In this document: in pieces, positions 28,216-37,249 of the stretch
How the letters are laid out: every line of letters begins with the position of its first letter
How positions within the stretch are numbered: the first letter of the stretch is position 1
Source of the DNA: CAZIOH01 sp964540815
GTDB taxonomy: Bacteria; Myxococcota_A; Polyangia; Fen-1088
Reading direction: 5' to 3'
Assembly: GCA_964540815.1 (NCBI GenBank)
Contig: CAZIOH010000017.1
Location: 22,073 to 86,072 of the forward strand
DNA length: 64,000 nucleotides
Translations under genes and position numbers: made by a program
Notes under the pieces: generated by a model
What the model was told of the DNA's origin: nothing
Database searches by the model: none
The model's input: the letters and a program-made list of their open reading frames with translations, nothing else

Positions 28216-28698
28216 ATGGCCGCCATCACGCATCCGCTGCACAAGGAAGGTGACTTCCTGGTCGACGCCGAAGAAAAGGTCTTTGAAGACGTCAAGGCCG
28301 CCCCCGGCGAGAAGGCGCTGGTGACCTTTCACACCGTCCCCTTCGAGGGCTCCATCGGGCTCGTCAACATGCTGCAGGCCACCCGCCTCATGCGCAAGGG
28401 CTTCGAGACCAGCGTGCTGCTGTATGGACCGGGCGTGATGCTCGGGGTTCAGCGCGGCTTTCCTAAGCTGGGCAGCGAGGCCTTCCCGGGGCACCTGGTC
28501 GTCAACCAGAAGATCGGCGGGTTCATCGCCGAGGGCGGCAAGGTCTACGCCTGTCGGTTCGCGCTCTCCGCGCTCTACGGCCAGACGGAGGCCGCGCTCA
28601 TCCCCGGCATCCGTCCGATCAACCCGCTCGACGTCCTCGACCTCGTGCTCCTGCACCGCAAGGCGAACGCGTTCATCCTGAACACCTGGACGCTCTGA
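28216..28698 (+). CDS. MSMEG_0572/Sll0783 family nitrogen starvation response protein
   Basis: A 160-residue protein, first gene of the Nit1C operon. GGAGG at 28202-28206 sets the ATG at 28216; the longer upstream frame would run through the promoter. It has an alpha/beta DsrE-like look, with phrases LVTFHTVPFEGSIGLVNMLQATRLMRKGFE and LGVQRGFPKLG typical of this family. In Synechocystis, Sll0783 is induced by nitrogen starvation and needed for normal polyhydroxybutyrate accumulation. The molecular role is unknown. Followed 20 nt later by the nitrilase gene. Confidence 0.92.
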   Translation: MAAITHPLHKEGDFLVDAEEKVFEDVKAAPGEKALVTFHTVPFEGSIGLVNMLQATRLMRKGFETSVLLYGPGVMLGVQRGFPKLGSEAFPGHLVVNQKIGGFIAEGGKVYACRFALSALYGQTEAALIPGIRPINPLDVLDLVLLHRKANAFILNTWTL

Positions 28699-28718
28699 GC
28701 ACCACGATTGCACCAGGT

Positions 28719-29770
<1,052 letters not shown>

Positions 29771-29774
<4 letters not shown>

Positions 29775-31054
29775 GGGACTCGGGCAGGGGAGAGCTCCGG
29801 AGGGTGCTGGACGCGCCCACCCACGCCACGAGGCCCGCGGTGCCGCCGGAGCTCCTCGCCGAGCTGCAGGCCCTGGGTTGTTCGCCGAGCGACGATATGG
29901 AAGCGGGGCAGGGCACGGGGAACGTGGAGCTCCAGCGCCGCGGCGGGGCCGGTCCATCCGATCACCGGGCCATGGTGGTCGATGACACGGCGCTCATGGT
30001 TCCGCTCGGTCCCCCGCGAACCGGTGCCCGGTCCCCCTTCCGCCTGCGCATTCTTGCGGACGGGGGCGCGGCGCCGCTCCCCGCCGATGCGTTCTTGGCC
30101 GGCGACGGAGGGGCGGTTCCGCCACGCCCGGCCACGCGCGCCCTGCTCCTGCGCGATGGCGATGGCGATGGCGATGGCCAGGACGAGATCCTGGCCGAGG
30201 TGTCGCTTCCGACGGTGCCCCGGTTCTACGCCCTGTCCACCCGCGACGGCATTCCCTACCCCAAGATCGCGCTCCTCCACGCGCCAGGGGTGCTGGCCTC
30301 CACCGTCATGCAGTCGTGCGTCCGCTACAACGATCCCGCACAGGCCTGCGGCTTCTGCGCGATCGGCACCTCGATCGAGGGTGGGCGCACCATCCCGCGC
30401 AAGAGCCCGGCCCAGCTGGCCGAGGTCGCCGCGGCGGCCGTGCGCCTCGATGGGGTCCGGCAGCTGGTGCTCACCACCGGGACCCCCGCGACCCCGGATC
30501 GCGGGGCCGCCCACCTCGCCGCCTGCGCCGCCGCCGTCAAGGCTGCCGTTCCCACGCTGCCCATCCAGGCTCAGTTCGAGCCCCCCGAGGACTTCGGCTG
30601 GTTCGCGCGCCTCAAGGACTCGGGCGTGGACGCGCTCGGGATGCACCTCGAGGCGGTGGAGCCGGCGGTGCGCGCCCGGGTCATGCCGGGCAAGGCCACC
30701 GTCGGCGTCGATCGCTACTTCGAGGCCTTCGCGGCGGCGGTCGAGATCTTCGGGCGCGGCCAGGTGAGCTCGTACCTCATCGTCGGGCTCGGCGATCGCC
30801 CCGCCAGCGTGATCGCAATGGCGGAGCGACTGCTCGCGGTCGGGGTCTACCCCTTCGTGGTGCCGTTCGTGCCCATCGCCGGCGCCCCCATGGCGGCCAC
30901 CACGGTGCCGCCCGCCGCCGAGGTCATGCAGGCGATCTACGCCCAGGTGGGGCGGCTCATCCGCCGGCACGGCGTCTTCTCGCGCGACATGAAGGCCGGC
31001 TGCGGCAAGTGCGGCGCCTGCTCGGCGCTGTCGGCCTACGAGGGGGCCGCGTGA
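29771..31054 (+). CDS. MSMEG_0568 family radical SAM protein
   Basis: A 427-residue protein starting at an ATG that overlaps the nitrilase stop. The presumed radical-SAM cluster cysteines are C183, C193 and C196 (QSCVRYN, ACGFC), an expanded C-x9-C-x2-C instead of the classical C-x3-C-x2-C. A second group, C411, C414, C417 (AGCGKCGACS), sits at the C-terminus and may hold another Fe-S cluster. The chemistry is unknown; as the only radical enzyme in the cluster it probably carries out the key rearrangement. A GATGGC repeat encodes a DGDGDGDG loop near residue 130 that looks like a local expansion. Coupled to the acetyltransferase by GTGA at 31051-31054. Confidence 0.92.
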
Positions 31055-31689
31055 ACCCGCGACGCGAGGCCGACGCGGGCCTGGTGGACGTGAGCTCCAA
31101 CGCTGGCCCGGCGACGGCGATCCGGCTGTCTTGCCGCCTGGCCCGCACCGCCGAGGAACGGGCCGCCTACTTCGCCCTGCGGCGCGCGATCTTCTGCGCG
31201 GAGCAAGGCCTGTTCGGGGACGACGACCGCGACGACTGCGACGCGCGCGCGCATCCCGTCATCTGCCTGGCCGAGGGGGGCGGGCAGGACCGGGCCGCCG
31301 GCTCGGGCGCCGGCGGCCCGCGCGTGGTGGGCGTCGTTCGCCTTTGGGAGGACGCGCCCGGGGACTGGTGGGGTGGTCGCCTCGGGGTCGACCCGGCGTA
31401 TCGCACCGAGGGCAGCGTCGGGCGGCGCCTGGTGCAGACCGCCGTCGGGACCGCGCGCGCCTGGGGCGCGACCCGGTTCCGGGCCACGGTCCAGCGCGCC
31501 AACGTGCCCTTCTTCCGGCGGCTGCGCTGGCGCTCCGTCGAGGAGCTCGTGCTCTTCGCGCAGCCACACCACCTCATGCAGGCCGAGCTCGAGGCGTACC
31601 CCCCGACGGCGGAGCCGCGCCCCGACCCGCGGACATTGACGTCGAGTTGCCCGCCGAGCTTGGCGGACGAGACCGAGAATGCTGCCTGA
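31051..31689 (+). CDS. MSMEG_0567/Sll0786 family N-acetyltransferase
   Basis: A 212-residue GNAT enzyme starting at GTG 31051 inside the stop of the radical SAM gene. The family N-terminus (YFALRRAIFCAEQGLF) and acetyl-CoA region (RLGVDPAYRTEGSVGRRLV, GATRFRATVQ, NVPFFRRL) are clear. It should acetylate an amine intermediate of the pathway. A Gly/Ala insertion (about 75-92) breaks the central sheet region. The gene overlaps the next one by 11 nt. Confidence 0.9.
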   Translation: MNPRREADAGLVDVSSNAGPATAIRLSCRLARTAEERAAYFALRRAIFCAEQGLFGDDDRDDCDARAHPVICLAEGGGQDRAAGSGAGGPRVVGVVRLWEDAPGDWWGGRLGVDPAYRTEGSVGRRLVQTAVGTARAWGATRFRATVQRANVPFFRRLRWRSVEELVLFAQPHHLMQAELEAYPPTAEPRPDPRTLTSSCPPSLADETENAA

Positions 31690-32701
31690 GTGTGCCGAGC
31701 TCGCCCGCCAGCTGCGGTCCGCGCTCGGGGTCCAGCAAAAGCGCGAGATCCAGGCTGCCCGCCGCCACCTCGGCGCGGCCTGCGCCGGCGGACCCTGGGG
31801 CCCGGGCGAGGTGCGTCTCGGGGACGACACGGCCGCCATTCCCGACGGCGAGGGGTACCTGCTGCTGGCGGCCGAGGGGATCTTGCCCGAGCTGGTCCGC
31901 GACGAGCCGCGCTTCGCCGGCTTCTGCGCGGTGCTGGTGAACGTCAGCGATGTCTATGCGATGGGCGGACGGCCGCTGGCGGTGGTGGACGCCCTCTTCG
32001 CCACCGACGCGGCCTCGGCCGAGCCGATGTGGGCGGGGATGCGCGACGCCGCGGCGCTGCTCGGGGTGCCGATCGTCGGCGGCCACACCAACTTGCACAG
32101 CCCGTACCCGGCCCTGGCCGCCGCGGTCCTCGGACGCGCGCGGCGGCTCCTCACCAGCTTCGACGCGCGCCCGGGCGACCACCTGGTGGCGGCGGTCGAC
32201 CTGCGCGGCCGGATGCACCCGCGGCATCCCTTCTGGAACGCCGCCAGCCAGGCGCCCGCCGAGCGCCTGCGCGCCGATCTCGAGCTCCTGCCGCGCCTGG
32301 TGGAGGCGGACCTCGCCCACGCCGGCAAGGACATCAGCATGGGAGGGCTCGTCGGCACCGCGCTCATGCTCCTCGAAGCCTCGGGCGTGGGCGCGACCCT
32401 CGAGCTCGGCGCGGTCCCCCGTCCGGCCGAGGTGGACGCCGGGCAGATCCCCTGGGCGACCTGGCTGCTGGCCTTCCCGAGCCACGGCTTCCTGCTGGCG
32501 GCTCCGCCCGCGCGCAGCGCCGAGGTGGTGGCCCGATTTGCCGCGCGAGGGATCGCGGCGGCGGTGGTCGGCGGCGTCGAGGCCGGGCACCGCCTCACGC
32601 TCGCGTACGGGGGCGCGCGCGAGGCGCTGTGGGATCTGGCGGCCACACCCCTCACCGGATTCGGTCGCGCGCCGTCGGGCTCCCCGGAGCGTGCCGCGTG
32701 A
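31679..32701 (+). CDS. sll0787 family AIR synthase-like protein
   Basis: A 340-residue protein of the PurM/SelD/ThiL ATP-binding fold. LGDDTAAI near residue 47 corresponds to the metal/phosphate loop of AIR synthases, followed by VLVNVSDVYAMGGRPLAVVDAL and KDISMGGLVGTALMLLE. These enzymes use ATP to activate a carbonyl or transfer phosphate. The pathway substrate is unknown. It begins inside the acetyltransferase gene and ends with GTGA coupling to the next. Confidence 0.9.
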   Translation: MLPECAELARQLRSALGVQQKREIQAARRHLGAACAGGPWGPGEVRLGDDTAAIPDGEGYLLLAAEGILPELVRDEPRFAGFCAVLVNVSDVYAMGGRPLAVVDALFATDAASAEPMWAGMRDAAALLGVPIVGGHTNLHSPYPALAAAVLGRARRLLTSFDARPGDHLVAAVDLRGRMHPRHPFWNAASQAPAERLRADLELLPRLVEADLAHAGKDISMGGLVGTALMLLEASGVGATLELGAVPRPAEVDAGQIPWATWLLAFPSHGFLLAAPPARSAEVVARFAARGIAAAVVGGVEAGHRLTLAYGGAREALWDLAATPLTGFGRAPSGSPERAA

Positions 32702-33801
32702 CCGCCTCTCCGCTCTCCGCTCTCGCAGCTCCCGCCGATTCTCCCGCGCGACGGGGTGCGCGCCCGCCCGCCGTGGATTCGCCCGGGCATGCTTCGCCCG
32801 GGCTACCCGAGGCCGCCCGCCGCATCCGGATCGGCATGCCCCACCTCGATGCCGGCGGTCTGTCCGAGAACTGGCTCTTCCGGGCGGCGGGTGATCTGCA
32901 CTGGGAGGCCATCACCCGGCGCCTCGGCGTGGCGAGCCACGAGATCGAGACCGCCGACCGCAAGCGCCTGTATCCGATGGTCATCGCGCTGCGGGCCCGT
33001 TACGGGGCTCCGCTGGCGGCGGTGCGCGAGAACGACGTCCTCACCTGGAGCCACGTCGACGTGGTCCCCTGCGGGGGCGCCTGCGCCCGCGGCCTGCTGG
33101 TGGCGCGGGTGGGCGAGCTGCGCTTCTCGGTCGAGCTCTTGACCTCCTTCGCGCAGCGGAAGGAGGACGGATCCCTGGGCACGGCGCTCCCCGCCGCGCG
33201 GCTGGGCGCGCGCTGGGAGGTCGCGGTCCCCGAGCCCGGGTTTCGCCTCGGTGGCGCGCGCGAGCCTGCGGTCGACCTCGCGGAGCTGGCCCGGGCCGCC
33301 CGACGGGGACAACCGATGGCGGACGGGTTCTGCGGGCCCGCCCTCGCCACCGGGCGGCCTCCCCTCGACCAGGTGGCGTATCAGCCGTCGCCCTACGCAG
33401 ACTACAACGGCGTGGGCCTGCTGTACTTCGCGTCGTACGTCACCATCGCCGCGGGGGCGGAGCGCCACATGATGCACCGGCGCGGGTGGGCGTCGCGTGC
33501 GGGGGCCGCGACCGACTGGGCGCTCGCCACCTCGCCGGTGCGGCGCGACCTCTTCTTTCACGCGAACCTGCCCCTCGGCGAGTCCATCCGCACCGAGCTC
33601 CTCGCGGTCGAGGAGGAGCTCGACGCCGATGCCGCGCTCGAGGACCGCATCGTCGGCGCGGGTGGCCCGACCATCAAGACCCGGCTCCGTCTGCGTCGCG
33701 CGGGGGCCGAGCAACCCGACGGTGCACCCGGGGGGGCCAGCCTCATGGCCGACGTGGTCTCACGGCACGCGGTGCTCCCGGTCGGGGGCCAGCGCCCATG
33801 A
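32698..33801 (+). CDS. Pnap_2097/LnmK-like hot-dog family biosynthetic protein
   Basis: A 367-residue protein starting at GTG 32698 in the preceding stop. After about 40 disordered residues comes IRIGMPHLDAGGLSENWLFR, then a double hot-dog-like arrangement with PYADYNGVGLLYFASY, WALATSPVRRDLFFHANL and GESIRTELLAV. This matches my recollection of the Pnap_2097 family, related to LnmK, a bifunctional acyltransferase/decarboxylase of leinamycin biosynthesis. That would suggest an acyl-thioester step. Family assignment is from memory and should be checked. Coupled to the glycosyltransferase by ATGA. Confidence 0.75.
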   Translation: MTASPLSALAAPADSPARRGARPPAVDSPGHASPGLPEAARRIRIGMPHLDAGGLSENWLFRAAGDLHWEAITRRLGVASHEIETADRKRLYPMVIALRARYGAPLAAVRENDVLTWSHVDVVPCGGACARGLLVARVGELRFSVELLTSFAQRKEDGSLGTALPAARLGARWEVAVPEPGFRLGGAREPAVDLAELARAARRGQPMADGFCGPALATGRPPLDQVAYQPSPYADYNGVGLLYFASYVTIAAGAERHMMHRRGWASRAGAATDWALATSPVRRDLFFHANLPLGESIRTELLAVEEELDADAALEDRIVGAGGPTIKTRLRLRRAGAEQPDGAPGGASLMADVVSRHAVLPVGGQRP

Positions 33802-35000
33802 CGCCCATGACATCCATGACAGGCTCGGTCGGACTCTTCACTTACTCGACGGTGCCGCGCGGGAGCGTGGTGCACACGGCGCACCTCGCCGACGGGCTGG
33901 TCGAGGCGGGCTGGGACGTCACCCTCTACGCGCTCGACAAGGACGGCCGGGGGTTCTTTCGCCCGACGCGGGCTCGGCAGTGCCTGGTGCCGGCGGGGCC
34001 GGCCCCGGGCGCCGACACCGCGGCGCTCGTGGCGCAGCGGACCGAGGAGCTGGCCGACTACCTGCTCCGCGCGCGACCGCTGCACGATCTCTTTCACGCG
34101 CAGGACTGCCTCAGCGCCAGCGGCCTGCTGGCGGTCCGCGCGCGCGGACTCCCCGTGCGCATCGTGCGCACGGTTCACCACGTCGAGCGCTTCGTCGATC
34201 CCGACCTCGACGCCTGCCAGACCCGGTCGATCCGCGAGGCGGATCTGTGCTTGACGGTGAGCGCGGCCGCGCGCCGAGACGTCGCCGCCGGCTTCGGGGT
34301 GCAGAGCGCGGTGGTCGGCAACGGCGTGGATTGCCTGCGCTTCGCGCGTCCCGCGGTGGAGCGGGTCAGGGCCTGGCGGGACCGCCTGCTCGGTGGCGCC
34401 GCGCAGGCGCCAGGTCCGGTGGTGCTGGCGGTGGGCGGGATCGAGCCGCGCAAGAACAGCCTCCGGGTCCTCGCGGCCTTCGCGCGGGTGCGGGCCCACC
34501 ATCCCCGGGCCCAGCTCTGGCTGCTCGGCGGCGCGACGGTCCTCGACCACGGGGCCTATCGCGCCGCCTTCTGGCAGGCGCACGCGGCGCTGCCCGCCGA
34601 CATCCGCTCGGGGGTGGTCGAGCTCGGCGTGCTCGGCGAGGACGACGTGCCCTCCATCTTTCACCTGGCGGATGCGCTGGTGATGCCGTCCTTGCACGAG
34701 GGCTTCGGCCTGGCGGCGCTCGAGGCCCTGGCGGCGGGGATCCCGCTGGTGGCTTCCGCGCGGCCCCCCTTCACCGAGTTCCTGGACCCCTCCTGCGCCA
34801 TCCTGGTCGATCCCGAGGACGAGGCCGCCATCGCCGACGGTCTCCTGACCGCGCTTCGCGCCGACGACGAGCCCCGCCGCGCGGCCGGACGCCGGCGCGC
34901 CGCCGCGCACGGCTGGGCTGGGGTCGCGCTCCGACACGGCGTGCACTACGAAAGGACCATCCGTCATGCCCGAGATGCACTTCACGGTTCGCTGGCCTGA
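33798..35000 (+). CDS. MSMEG_0565 family glycosyltransferase
   Basis: A 400-residue GT4-like glycosyltransferase beginning at ATG 33798 in the previous stop. FTYSTVPRGSVVHTAHLADGL is the acceptor-side nucleotide-fold start; VGGIEPRKN and SLHEGFGLAALEALAAGIPLVAS carry the donor-binding E-x7-E-type motif of GT-B enzymes. It would attach a sugar to the cluster's product. Two further ATGs (33807, 33816) are alternative starts. Its 3' end overlaps the next gene by 35 nt. Confidence 0.92.
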   Translation: MTPMTSMTGSVGLFTYSTVPRGSVVHTAHLADGLVEAGWDVTLYALDKDGRGFFRPTRARQCLVPAGPAPGADTAALVAQRTEELADYLLRARPLHDLFHAQDCLSASGLLAVRARGLPVRIVRTVHHVERFVDPDLDACQTRSIREADLCLTVSAAARRDVAAGFGVQSAVVGNGVDCLRFARPAVERVRAWRDRLLGGAAQAPGPVVLAVGGIEPRKNSLRVLAAFARVRAHHPRAQLWLLGGATVLDHGAYRAAFWQAHAALPADIRSGVVELGVLGEDDVPSIFHLADALVMPSLHEGFGLAALEALAAGIPLVASARPPFTEFLDPSCAILVDPEDEAAIADGLLTALRADDEPRRAAGRRRAAAHGWAGVALRHGVHYERTIRHARDALHGSLA

Positions 35001-35349
35001 GGGCGACGACATGCGCTGCTATTCCCCGTCCCTGGTCGTGCGCGAGCACCTCGAGGTCGGTCGCGCCTACCCGCTCGCCGAGTTCACCGCGCGCTGCCGC
35101 ACCCTGCTCGAGCGCGCGTCCGAGCGGGTCCGCGTCCGGTACGGCTTCGCCTGCTCCGCCGCGCTCGACCAGCTGGCGGCGATCGAGTCGCGGGCCGCCC
35201 GGGCGGACGCGGCCGGGTGGGTGCGCGTGCTCGCCTTCGAGCTCCCTGCGTCCGAGCGCCGCGCCCCCGAGCCGGGGGCGGCGTCGGCCGCGCTCGCCGA
35301 GACGGCGGTGACGGTGCCGACGGTGGCGGGGGAGGTGCGGCGTGGGTGA
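34966..35349 (+). CDS. MSMEG_0570 family nitrogen starvation response protein
   Basis: A 127-residue small protein. MPEMHFTVRWPEGDDMRCYSPSLVV is diagnostic for the family, with a Cys in CYSPSL. Function unknown; it is found only beside Nit1C genes as far as I know. It starts within the glycosyltransferase gene and overlaps the oxidoreductase by 8 nt. The C-terminal 30 residues are Ala/Pro-rich. Confidence 0.9.
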   Translation: MPEMHFTVRWPEGDDMRCYSPSLVVREHLEVGRAYPLAEFTARCRTLLERASERVRVRYGFACSAALDQLAAIESRAARADAAGWVRVLAFELPASERRAPEPGAASAALAETAVTVPTVAGEVRRG

Positions 35350-36730
35350 CGGGCGGCCAGAGCACGCGCTCGGCGCCCGCCGGCAGGTGGTGGTGGTGGG
35401 CGGCGGCCAGGCCGGGCTCGCGATGAGCTACTGCCTCAAGCAGCGGGGCCTCGACCACGTGGTGCTCGAGAAGCACCGGGTGGGCTTCGAGTGGCGCGAG
35501 CGCCGCTGGGACTCCTTCTGCCTGGTCACCCCGAACTGGCAGTGCCGCTTGCCCGGTCATCCATACGCCGGCCCCGAGCCGACTGGGTTCATGGGCAAGG
35601 GCGCGATCGTCGATTACGTCGAGTCCTATGCCCGCGGCTTCGGGCTGCCGGTGATCGAGGGCGCCTCCGCCACGGCGCTGCGGCCTTGCCCTCCGGCCGG
35701 CGGCGGCGCGGGCTCCGGGACCGTCGCCGTCGCCGCGACCGCCGGGGCGACCGGCGGGTTCGAGCTCGAGACCACCGCCGGCATGTGCCTGGTGTCCGAG
35801 GTGGTGGTGGCCACCGGCGGCTACCACATCCCGCAGATCCCCCGGCTCGGCGAGCGACTGCCCGACGCGCTCCTGCAGATGCACTCGTCGGAGTATCGGC
35901 GCCCCGAGCAGCTGCCTCCCGGCGCGGTCCTGGTGATCGGCTCCGGGCAGTCGGGCTGTCAGATCGCCGAGGATCTGCACCTGGCGGGGCGGCGCGCGCA
36001 CCTCAGCGTCGGCAGCGCGCCGCGCACCGCCCGCCGCTACCGTGGCAGGGACGTGGTGGAGTGGCTGGAGGACATGGGGTACTACCGCCTGCCCGTCGAG
36101 CAGCATCCACTCAAGGAGCGGGTCCGGGCCAAGGCCAACCACTACGTGACCGGACGCGACGGAGGGCGGGACATCGACCTGCGCGCGCGGGCCCGCGAGG
36201 GGATGCGCCTGCATGGCCGCCTGGTCGGGGTCGCGCGCGGCGTCGGCGTCCTGCAGTTCGCCGGCGATCTGCAGCAGAACCTCGATCAGGCCGACGCGGT
36301 CAGCGAGAGCATCAAGGACTCGATCGATCGCCACATCGAATCCCGTGGCATCGATGCGCCGACGGAGCCACGCTATGTGCCGCTCTGGCAGCCCGTGCCC
36401 GGTGAAGGAGAGACCCTGGATCTCGCCGCGGCCGGGATCTCGACGGTGATCTGGTGCACCGGGTTTCGCACCGACTACCGCTGGATCGAGGCGCCCATCT
36501 TCAACGGCAGCGGCTATCCGGTGCACGCCCGCGGGGTGACCGCGGTGCCCGGGCTCTACTTCCTGGGGCTGCCCTGGCTGCACACCTGGGGGTCGGGTCG
36601 CTTCTCGGGGGTGGCAGCCGACGCCGAGCACCTGGCCGAGACCATCGATCGCCGCCTCGGCGCCACGGCGGCGGCGCCGAACGGTCGCGGTCGCCCCGCC
36701 GGTCTCAACGCGCTGGCGCTCGGCTCCTGA
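35342..36730 (+). CDS. MSMEG_0569 family flavin-dependent oxidoreductase
   Basis: A 462-residue flavoprotein starting at GTG 35342, last gene of the operon. VVVVGGGQAGLAMSYCL is the FAD dinucleotide-binding motif and VLVIGSGQSGCQIAEDL the NAD(P)H one; HTWGSGRFSGVAADAEHLAE closes the flavin site. The fold is that of flavin monooxygenases, so an N- or C-oxygenation is likely. A Gly/Ala/Thr insertion around residues 120-138 resembles those in neighbouring genes. Confidence 0.92.
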   Translation: MGDGRPEHALGARRQVVVVGGGQAGLAMSYCLKQRGLDHVVLEKHRVGFEWRERRWDSFCLVTPNWQCRLPGHPYAGPEPTGFMGKGAIVDYVESYARGFGLPVIEGASATALRPCPPAGGGAGSGTVAVAATAGATGGFELETTAGMCLVSEVVVATGGYHIPQIPRLGERLPDALLQMHSSEYRRPEQLPPGAVLVIGSGQSGCQIAEDLHLAGRRAHLSVGSAPRTARRYRGRDVVEWLEDMGYYRLPVEQHPLKERVRAKANHYVTGRDGGRDIDLRARAREGMRLHGRLVGVARGVGVLQFAGDLQQNLDQADAVSESIKDSIDRHIESRGIDAPTEPRYVPLWQPVPGEGETLDLAAAGISTVIWCTGFRTDYRWIEAPIFNGSGYPVHARGVTAVPGLYFLGLPWLHTWGSGRFSGVAADAEHLAETIDRRLGATAAAPNGRGRPAGLNALALGS

Positions 36731-36747
36731 GCCGGCCGGCGGATTCC

Positions 36748-36777
36748 TTGGAAAGCCCGACCGCCAGCTGCTAGAGA
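36748..36777 (+). promoter_or_regulatory. Candidate sigma-70 promoter for the cupredoxin gene
   Basis: TTGGAA (36748-36753) and TAGAGA (36772-36777) are 18 nt apart and end 8 nt before the ATG, predicting a nearly leaderless transcript. It separates this gene from the Nit1C operon, whose end is marked only by the palindrome GCCGGCCGGC (36732-36741). Confidence 0.35.
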
Positions 36778-36785
36778 TCGAGATC

Positions 36786-37226
36786 ATGTGGCGACCCAAG
36801 CTCGGCGCCGCGATGCCCGTCATCGCGGGTCTGCTCCTCGGTGTGGCATTGGCCCCGGCGTGTCGCAAGGACGTGGGGCCGCCGCCGACGACGACGGCCG
36901 AGGTCCCCGTGTCCGCGGCGCCAGCTCCGTCGCTGGCACCGGCGCCGCCGGTCGGGGCGGCCACCCGCGTCGAGGTCCAGGTCACCGAGTCGGGCTTCGT
37001 GCCCGATACGATCCCCGGGCAGGTCGGCAAGCCCATCACCCTGGTCGTGACGCGCAAGACCGACCGCACCTGCGCGCGCGAGCTCGTGATCAAGGGCCAG
37101 CCCGGCAAGACCGAGCTCCCGCTCGATCACGGCGTCGAGGTGACCTTCACCCCCGCCGCCGCCGGTCGCCTGCCCTTCGGCTGCGCCATGGGGATGATGG
37201 TGAGCGGCACCTTCGACATCCACTGA
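36786..37226 (+). CDS. Secreted cupredoxin-domain protein
   Basis: A 146-residue protein with an N-terminal hydrophobic signal ending LAPAC, possibly a lipoprotein lipobox. A Thr/Pro/Ala linker precedes a single cupredoxin domain of the EfeO/plastocyanin-like kind: VTESGFVPDTI at the start, and LPFGCAMGMMVSGTFDI at the end with the Cys and Met copper-ligand candidates. It may bind copper and act in electron transfer or metal handling in the periplasm. Monocistronic. Confidence 0.82.
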   Translation: MWRPKLGAAMPVIAGLLLGVALAPACRKDVGPPPTTTAEVPVSAAPAPSLAPAPPVGAATRVEVQVTESGFVPDTIPGQVGKPITLVVTRKTDRTCARELVIKGQPGKTELPLDHGVEVTFTPAAAGRLPFGCAMGMMVSGTFDIH

Positions 37227-37249
37227 CCAGGGGACTAGGTGTCGCGGGC

